A stretch of 64,000 nt of DNA, taken from Egaibacter danicus (lineage in GTDB: Bacteria > Pseudomonadota > Gammaproteobacteria > Burkholderiales > Burkholderiaceae_C). The notes beneath the pieces are model-generated. The model was not told where the DNA came from. It saw nothing but the letters and a program-made list of their open reading frames with translations, and searched no databases. The DNA lies in assembly GCA_016707075.1 (NCBI GenBank), contig JADJII010000006.1:124001-188000 (forward strand), given 5' to 3'. A program made the translations under genes and the position numbers. This document shows, piece by piece, positions 58,309 to 64,000 of this stretch. Numbering within the stretch: position 1 is the stretch's first letter; the number at the start of each line of letters is the position of its first letter.

Positions 58309-60412
58309 ATGGCTCGCCATACCCCCCATTGAGCGTTACCGCAATATCGGTATTTCGGCTCACATTGACGCTGGTAAAACTACGACTACCGAGCGCGTAC
58401 TTTTTTATACCGGTGTGAACCACAAAATTGGTGAAGTTCATGACGGTGCTGCCACCATGGACTGGATGGAGCAGGAGCAGGAGCGTGGCATCACGATCAC
58501 GTCGGCTGCGACCACCTGCTTCTGGAAGGGTATGGACAAGTCCTTGCCCGAGCACCGCATCAACATCATTGACACCCCTGGCCACGTGGACTTCACGATT
58601 GAAGTCGAGCGTTCCATGCGCGTGCTGGACGGTGCCTGCATGGTCTACTGCGCTGTGGGCGGCGTGCAGCCTCAGTCCGAAACCGTGTGGCGTCAGGCTA
58701 ACAAATACAAAGTGCCTCGTCTGGCCTTTGTGAACAAGATGGACCGTACTGGTGCCAACTTCTTCAAGGTCGTGGACCAGATGAAGCTGCGCCTGAAGGC
58801 CAGCCCTGTTCCCATGGTGATCCCCATCGGTGCTGAAGAAAACTTCACCGGCGTGGTTGACCTGCTCAAGATGAAAGCCATCATCTGGGACGAGGCTTCG
58901 CAGGGCATGTTGTTCGACTACCGCGAGATTCCTGCCGAGCTGGTTTCTGTTGCCAAGGAATGGCGCGAAAAGATGGTTGAAGCTGCCGCTGAAGCCTCTG
59001 AAGAGCTGATGAACAAGTACCTCGAGGGTGGTGACCTGTCTGAAGAGGAGATCAAGTTCGGCATTCGCACGCGTACCATCGCCAGCGAAATTCAACCCAT
59101 GTATTGCGGTTCGGCTTTCAAGAACAAAGGTGTGCAGCGCATGCTGGATGCCGTGATTGAATTCATGCCGTCGCCCGTGGACATTCCGCCGGTGAAAGGT
59201 ATGGATGAGGACGAAAACCCGGTTACCCGCAAGGCGGACGACGGTGAAAAGTTCTCGGCACTGGCGTTCAAATTGATGACCGACCCGTTCGTGGGTCAGT
59301 TGACTTTTGTGCGTGTGTACTCTGGCGTGTTGACCAAAGGTGACAGCGTTTACAACCCGATTCGCGGCAAAAAAGAGCGTATCGGCCGTATCGTACAAAT
59401 GCACGCCAACAACCGTGAAGAGGTCAGCGAAATTCGCGCGGGCGACATCGCAGCCTGCATCGGCTTGAAAGACGTGACCACGGGCGAAACCCTGTGTGAT
59501 CCATCTGCCATCGTCATGCTGGAGCGTATGGTGTTTCCTGAGCCGGTGATCACGCAGGCCGTGGAGCCCAAGACCAAGGCAGATCAGGAAAAAATGGGTA
59601 TCGCACTGCAGCGTTTGGCGCAGGAAGATCCATCATTTCGCGTCAAGACAGATGAAGAGTCTGGCCAGACCTTGATCGCCGGCATGGGCGAGTTGCACCT
59701 TGAAATTATTGTTGACCGTATGAAGCGTGAGTTCGGCGTGGAAGCCAACGTGGGCAAGCCCCAGGTTGCTTACCGCGAAACCATCCGCAAGACCATCGAA
59801 GACGCCGAAGGCAAATTCGTTCGTCAGTCCGGTGGTAAGGGTCAATATGGTCACGTGGTCCTGAAGATTGAGCCTAACGAGGCAGGCAAAGGTATTGTGT
59901 TTGTCGACGCCATCAAGGGCGGCGTGGTTCCCCGTGAATTCATCCCGGCTGTTGAAAAGGGCATCCACGAAGCTGTCACGCAAGGTGTGTTGGCTGGCTA
60001 TCCGGTGGTGGATGTCAAAGTGACGCTGCATTTCGGTTCTTACCACGACGTCGACTCCAACGAACTGGCGTTCAAGATGGCTGCGATCTTCGGTTTCAAG
60101 GAAGGCTGCCGTAAAGCAGGCCCCGTGATTCTGGAACCCATGATGGCCGTTGAAGTGGAGACGCCTGAAGACTACGCCGGTAACGTGATGGGCGACTTGT
60201 CCTCACGTCGCGGCATGGTGCAGGGTATGGAAGACATGGTTGGCGGTGGCAAGGCTATCAAGGCTGAAGTGCCGCTGTCCGAAATGTTTGGCTACTCAAC
60301 CACGCTGCGTTCGATGTCGCAAGGTCGTGCAACGTACACGATGGAATTCAAGCATTACTCGGAAGCTCCGCGTAATGTGTCTGAAGCCATCATGGCTTCG
60401 CGCGCCAAGTAA
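58309..60412 (+). CDS. fusA: Elongation factor G, one frameshift at codon 6
   Basis: EF-G translocates tRNA and mRNA on the ribosome. The start MARHTP is followed by a run of six C (58322-58327) that throws the frame off and ends at TGA. With five C the frame continues IERYRNIGISAHIDAGKTTT and then to 60412, 700 residues, the normal length. P-loop AHIDAGKT, switch region RGITITSAATT and NKMDRTG are present, as are domains II-V. A single-base homopolymer error is by far the simplest explanation. Confidence 0.95.
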
Positions 60413-60522
60413 ATTTCAAGCTGTCTGCGACGGTGTGCCGCCCTGTTCCCGTGCGGGGCGAACCAGCAACATCGTGCAAACGTTAAACCTGTACACGGGA
60501 ACACGTTCTTTGGAGAATGAAA

Positions 60523-61713
60523 ATGGGAAAAGAGAAATTCACACGAACCAAGCCCCACGTCAACGTGGGCACGATTGGACACGTGGACCACGGTAAAACC
60601 ACGCTGACGGCGGCCATCACCACTGTCTTGGCGGCCAAATTCGGCGGTCAGGCCAAGGCCTATGACCAGATCGATGCGGCTCCGGAAGAAAAAGCACGCG
60701 GCATCACCATCAATACCGCCCACGTCGAGTATGAGACGGCCAACCGCCACTACGCCCACGTTGACTGCCCTGGCCACGCTGACTATGTCAAGAACATGAT
60801 CACCGGTGCTGCCCAGATGGACGGCGCGATCCTGGTTTGTTCCGCTGCTGACGGCCCCATGCCCCAGACCCGTGAGCACATCCTGCTGGCCCGTCAGGTG
60901 GGTGTTCCCTACATCATCGTGTTCCTGAACAAATGCGACATGGTGGACGACGCCGAACTGCTCGAACTCGTCGAAATGGAAGTGCGCGAACTCCTTGACA
61001 AATACGACTTCCCTGGCGACAAGACCCCCATCATCCACGGCTCGGCCAAACTCGCCATGGAAGGCGACAAAGGCCCCCTGGGTGAACAAGCCATCATGAA
61101 GCTGGCCGACGCGCTGGACACCTACATCCCCCTGCCCGAGCGCGCTGTTGACGGCGCCTTCCTGATGCCGGTGGAAGACGTGTTCTCCATCTCCGGTCGC
61201 GGCACCGTGGTCACGGGCCGTATCGAGCGCGGCATCATCAAGGTGGGTGAAGAAATCGAAATCGTCGGCATCAAGGCCACCCAGAAAACCACCTGCACCG
61301 GTGTGGAAATGTTCCGCAAACTGCTCGATCAAGGCCAGGCTGGCGACAACGTCGGCATCCTGCTGCGCGGCACCAAGCGTGAAGACGTCGAGCGCGGCCA
61401 GGTGCTGTGCAAGCCAACTTCCATCAAGCCCCACACCCACTTCACCGGCGAGATCTACGTCTTGTCCAAAGATGAAGGTGGCCGCCACACCCCGTTCTTC
61501 AACAACTACCGTCCCCAGTTCTACTTCCGTACCACGGACGTGACCGGAGCGATCGAGTTGCCAGAAGGCAAGGAAATGGTCATGCCGGGTGACAACGTGA
61601 GCATCACCGTCAAGCTGATCAACCCGATCGCCATGGAAGAAGGTCTGCGTTTCGCCATCCGTGAAGGTGGCAAGACGGTGGGCGCAGGCGTTGTGGCAAA
61701 AATTATTGCGTAA
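60523..61713 (+). CDS. tuf: Elongation factor Tu
   Basis: EF-Tu delivers aminoacyl-tRNA. The 396-residue protein begins MGKEKFTRTKPHVNVGTIGH. G1 is GHVDHGKTTLTAAIT, G3 DCPGHADYVKNM, and G4 NKCDMVDD. GGAGAATGAAA precedes the ATG at 60523. The 110-bp gap after fusA holds a hairpin (CCCGTGCGGGG-like). No second tuf copy is visible in this window, although many Burkholderiales have one. Confidence 0.98.
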   Translation: MGKEKFTRTKPHVNVGTIGHVDHGKTTLTAAITTVLAAKFGGQAKAYDQIDAAPEEKARGITINTAHVEYETANRHYAHVDCPGHADYVKNMITGAAQMDGAILVCSAADGPMPQTREHILLARQVGVPYIIVFLNKCDMVDDAELLELVEMEVRELLDKYDFPGDKTPIIHGSAKLAMEGDKGPLGEQAIMKLADALDTYIPLPERAVDGAFLMPVEDVFSISGRGTVVTGRIERGIIKVGEEIEIVGIKATQKTTCTGVEMFRKLLDQGQAGDNVGILLRGTKREDVERGQVLCKPTSIKPHTHFTGEIYVLSKDEGGRHTPFFNNYRPQFYFRTTDVTGAIELPEGKEMVMPGDNVSITVKLINPIAMEEGLRFAIREGGKTVGAGVVAKIIA

Positions 61714-61735
61714 TTCGCAAACATAAGGAATTACC

Positions 61736-62050
61736 ATGGCTACCAAACAAAAAATCCGCATCCGCCTGAAGGCGTTTGACTACAAACTCATCGATCAATC
61801 GGCTGCCGAGATCGTGGACACCGCCAAGCGCACCGGCGCGATTGTCAAAGGCCCCGTGCCTTTGCCAACCCGCATGAAGCGTTTCGACATTCTGCGTTCG
61901 CCGCACGTCAACAAGACCAGCCGCGACCAACTGGAGATCCGTACCCACCAGCGCCTGATGGACATCGTTGACCCGACGGACAAAACCGTCGACGCGTTGA
62001 TGAAGCTCGACTTACCCGCTGGCGTGGACGTGGAAATCAAGCTGCAATAA
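61736..62050 (+). CDS. rpsJ: 30S ribosomal protein S10
   Basis: S10 (NusE) also joins the antitermination complex. The 104-residue sequence (MATKQKIRIRLKAFDYKLID) is typical. It lies 22 bp after tuf and just before a strong terminator, so it behaves as the last gene of the str transcript, not the first gene of S10. Confidence 0.97.
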   Translation: MATKQKIRIRLKAFDYKLIDQSAAEIVDTAKRTGAIVKGPVPLPTRMKRFDILRSPHVNKTSRDQLEIRTHQRLMDIVDPTDKTVDALMKLDLPAGVDVEIKLQ

Positions 62051-62051
62051 A

Positions 62052-62103
62052 AAAAAGCCCGTTTTCCAGTCCTGACTGGAAAACACCAAGAAACGGGCCT
62101 TTG
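62052..62103 (+). terminator. Two-level hairpin terminator after rpsJ
   Basis: The outer arms GCCCGTTT and AAACGGGC enclose an inner stem TTTTCCAGTC/GACTGGAAAA. A run of T is weak (CCTTTG) on this strand, but the A8 run on the other side makes it symmetric. It separates rpsJ from rplC. Confidence 0.6.
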
Positions 62104-62109
62104 AGGGGC

Positions 62110-62240
62110 TTGCCGAGCTGCAAAGTTCGGGATATACTCACAGGCTCAGCAGAAACGGCTTGGTCGTTTCTGCCTGAGTATTATCAACAGTCTTTCACGC
62201 AAAAACGCGGCAGCCAATTGAAGTTGCCGCGGTGAAAGTT
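62110..62240 (+). promoter_or_regulatory. Promoter and structured leader of the rplC operon
   Basis: -35 TTGCCG (62110-62115), 17-bp spacer, -10 TATACT (62133-62138). Transcription would start near 62145, right at a hairpin whose arms are CTCAGCAGAAACG and CGTTTCTGCCTGAG (62145-62178). A second nested hairpin follows: outer arms CTTTCAC/GTGAAAG, inner arms CGCGGCA/TGCCGCG (62192-62239). It ends just before the GGAG of rplC. Coordinates past 62220 may be off by one. Confidence 0.65.
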
Positions 62241-62252
62241 ACGGAGAAAACA

Positions 62253-62939
62253 ATGAGTCAAAGCAATCACTTGGGATTGCTGGGACGCAAGGTTGGCATG
62301 ATGCGCCTATTCACCGATGACGGGGATGCAGTTCCTGTGACGGTGGTGGATGTGTCAAACAACCGCGTGACCCAGGTCAAAACCAAAGAGAATGACGGCT
62401 ACGTTGCCTTACAGGTGACGTTCGGTTCACGCAAAGCTTCGCGTGTAACCAAGCCCGCAGCTGGCCACCTTGCAAAAGCAGGTGTTGAGGCTGGTGAAAT
62501 TATTCAGGAATTCCGAATTTCGGCTGACGATGCTGCCCAGTACAAGGCGGGTGCAACTGTGCCTGTATCGGCTGTGTTCGCCGTGGGTCAAAAGGTGGAT
62601 GTGCAGGGTACAACCATCGGTAAAGGCTACGCCGGAACGATCAAGCGCCACCACATGAGTTCGCAGCGGGCATCGCACGGTAACAGCCGTTCGCACAACG
62701 TGCCAGGTTCCATTGGTATGGCGCAAGATCCTGGTCGCGTGTTTCCTGGTAAGCGCATGACGGGTCATCTGGGTGACGACACGGTTACCACGCAAAACCT
62801 CGATGTAATACGTATCGACGAAGCGCGTCAACTGCTGTTGATCAAGGGTGCGATTCCCGGTTCGGCAGGTGGTTTTGTAACTGTCCGCCCGGCCATCAAG
62901 GCCAAGGCTAAAGGCGATACCGCGAAAGGAGCGAACTGA
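62253..62939 (+). CDS. rplC: 50S ribosomal protein L3
   Basis: L3 starts 50S assembly near the peptidyl transferase centre. The 228-residue protein begins MSQSNHLGLLGRKVGMMRLF, and the Gln in GSIGMAQDPGRVFPGKRM lies in the loop methylated in gamma-proteobacteria. TACGGAG precedes the chosen ATG; a GTG seven codons earlier is in frame but falls in the leader hairpin. It overlaps rplD by one base. Confidence 0.96.
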   Translation: MSQSNHLGLLGRKVGMMRLFTDDGDAVPVTVVDVSNNRVTQVKTKENDGYVALQVTFGSRKASRVTKPAAGHLAKAGVEAGEIIQEFRISADDAAQYKAGATVPVSAVFAVGQKVDVQGTTIGKGYAGTIKRHHMSSQRASHGNSRSHNVPGSIGMAQDPGRVFPGKRMTGHLGDDTVTTQNLDVIRIDEARQLLLIKGAIPGSAGGFVTVRPAIKAKAKGDTAKGAN

Positions 62940-63559
62940 TGCAGCTCGAACTCCTGAATGACCAGGGTCAGGCTACTTCCAAGTTTGAAGTGCCAGAGAC
63001 CGTATTTGGTCGTGAATACAACGAAGATCTGGTTCACCAGATTGTGGTCGCTTTTCAGGCCAACGCGCGTCAGGGCACCCGTGCCCAGAAAGACCGCGAA
63101 CAGGTCAAGCACTCGACCAAGAAGCCATTCAAGCAAAAGGGAACGGGCCGCGCCCGTGCCGGTATGACGTCCTCGCCACTGTGGCGCGGAGGTGGCCGGA
63201 TTTTCCCGAACATGCCTGATGAGAACTTCACCCAGAAAATCAACAAGAAGATGTACCGTGCCGGTATGGCCTCCATCTTCTCGCAATTGGCGCGCGAAGG
63301 CCGTCTGGCTGTGGTTGATTCCATCAAGGTGGACTCTCCAAAAACCAAACCCCTGGCTGCCAAGTTCAAGGCCATGAATCTGGAATCTGTATTGGTGATT
63401 GCCGACGAAGTCGACGAAAACCTGTACCTGGCTTCACGTAACCTGGTGAACATCCTGGTGGTTGAGCCCCGTTATGCCGATCCGGTGTCGCTGGTGCACT
63501 ACCGCAAGGTGCTGGTGACCAAGGCTGCCATGGACAAACTCAAGGAGATGTTCGCATGA
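62939..63559 (+). CDS. rplD: 50S ribosomal protein L4
   Basis: L4 binds 23S rRNA and in E. coli represses its own operon through the S10 leader. The 206-residue protein has the long loop segment KGTGRARAGMTSSPLWRGGG and KMYRAGMASIFSQL. The start overlaps the rplC stop and the stop overlaps the rplW start by four bases. Confidence 0.96.
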   Translation: MQLELLNDQGQATSKFEVPETVFGREYNEDLVHQIVVAFQANARQGTRAQKDREQVKHSTKKPFKQKGTGRARAGMTSSPLWRGGGRIFPNMPDENFTQKINKKMYRAGMASIFSQLAREGRLAVVDSIKVDSPKTKPLAAKFKAMNLESVLVIADEVDENLYLASRNLVNILVVEPRYADPVSLVHYRKVLVTKAAMDKLKEMFA

Positions 63560-63882
63560 GCCACGGTCCCAATCTGTCCAAGTTTGAAGAGGGCCGTCTG
63601 ATGCAGGTTCTGGTCGCTCCCATCGTGTCTGAGAAGGCTACGATGATTGCGGAGAAGAGCAATTCGGTGACCTTCAAAGTGCTGCAAGACGCAACCAAAT
63701 ATGAAATCAAGGCCGCTGTGGAATTGATGTTCAAGGTTGAGGTCAAGGGCGTCTCTGTCGTCAACATCAAAGGCAAGACCAAGCGTTTTGGCAAATCCAC
63801 CGGTCGTCGCGACAACGTTCGCAAGGCCTATGTGACGCTGAAGCCCGGTCAAGAGCTGAACCTCGGTGGGGAGGCTGCGTAA
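63556..63882 (+). CDS. rplW: 50S ribosomal protein L23
   Basis: L23 lies at the exit of the nascent chain tunnel, binding trigger factor and SRP. The 108-residue protein includes APIVSEKATMIAEKSNSVTF, VEVKGVSVVNIKGKTKRFGK and VTLKPGQEL, all typical. It begins with an additional stretch (MSHGPNLSKFEEGRLMQ) relative to E. coli; Met16 (MQVLVAPIVSEK) could be an internal start. Confidence 0.94.
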   Translation: MSHGPNLSKFEEGRLMQVLVAPIVSEKATMIAEKSNSVTFKVLQDATKYEIKAAVELMFKVEVKGVSVVNIKGKTKRFGKSTGRRDNVRKAYVTLKPGQELNLGGEAA

Positions 63883-63884
63883 TC

Positions 63885-64000
63885 ATGGCTGTTATCAAAA
63901 TGAAACCAACTTCCCCAGGCCGTCGTGGCGTGGTGAAGATTTCGCGTGACCATCTGTACAAGGGTGCTCCTCACGCGGCATTGTTGGAGCCGCAATTCCA
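63885..64000 (+). CDS. rplB: 50S ribosomal protein L2, 5' end only
   Basis: The first 38 codons read MAVIKMKPTSPGRRGVVKIS and continue to the window edge, with the conserved N-terminus of L2 (the PTSPGRR pattern). The rest lies outside. It follows rplW by two bases. Confidence 0.93.
   Translation, partial: MAVIKMKPTSPGRRGVVKISRDHLYKGAPHAALLEPQF

Noticed and set aside
58307..59404. 365-codon open frame antisense to fusA
   Set aside because: It is a composition shadow of a highly expressed gene.
60355..61761. 468-codon open frame antisense to tuf
   Set aside because: It arises from strong codon bias of tuf; no start signal or recognisable domain.
1..64000. CRISPR arrays, tRNA or rRNA genes, insertion sequences with transposase
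   Set aside because: None was seen on either strand; the dispersed repeats are not regularly spaced.

Overview
This GC-rich 64 kb stretch is a bacterial chromosome. It most likely comes from a betaproteobacterium of the Burkholderiales, family Comamonadaceae (Rhodoferax/Polaromonas type). That is an inference from the mreBCD-mrdA, gatCAB, str/S10 and iol gene sets, the general look of the proteins, and a dispersed repeat with core TATGCGCGAGTAGCTATTA. I could not run a database search.

Layout. 1-4.4 kb: the 5' part of ampG (runs off the left edge), an M48 protease, and xth and pyrE, whose start codons overlap divergently. 4.4-7.8 kb: gatCAB, with gatB broken near its 3' end. 8-12.5 kb: rod-shape operon mreB-mreC-mreD-mrdA. 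12.5-16.1 kb: a TauE/SafE permease, a GMC oxidoreductase and an enoyl-CoA hydratase. 16.3-20.5 kb: an MCE-type lipid transport operon (STAS-permease fusion, ATPase, MCE protein, lipoprotein) with a cyclic-nucleotide-binding protein coupled to its end. 20.6-31.8 kb: a nearly complete myo-inositol catabolic locus (mmsA, iolB, iolE, iolD, iolC-DUF2090 fusion, iolG) with LysR and RpiR regulators and an extra PfkB kinase. 31.8-34 kb: MarC, an SDR and a dienelactone hydrolase. 34-38.9 kb: the most accessory-looking part, with a small mer cassette (merT-merP-GDCCVxC, merR) between two 79-bp direct repeats, an amidohydrolase whose signal peptide is encoded by one repeat, a DUF262/DUF1524 protein of the GmrSD type, and a LacI remnant. 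38.9-44.7 kb: an SbtA-type permease, a zinc-ribbon protein, an HPF-like protein and an ion-homeostasis group (NhaR, NhaA, a Ca/Na antiporter, TerC). 44.9-57 kb: membrane and envelope genes, hemB and a HemJ/CopD protein flanking a candidate small RNA, VanZ, dacA, and cpdB behind a probable Pho box. 57-64 kb: rpsL-rpsG-fusA-tuf-rpsJ, then a terminator and a new promoter with a structured leader before rplC-rplD-rplW-rplB (runs off the right edge).

Data quality matters here. mrdA, the GMC gene, dacA and fusA each carry one frameshift, and each is repaired by one base in a short homopolymer. Two of these genes are normally essential, so sequencing error is more likely than gene death. gatB differs: several indels cluster in about 250 bp.

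The observations most worth following are the repeat family that has entered coding sequence at three places, the repeat-bracketed mer cassette without merA, the candidate 100-nt RNA between hemB and hemJ, the three tandem Pho half-sites, and the separation of rpsJ from the rest of the S10 operon.
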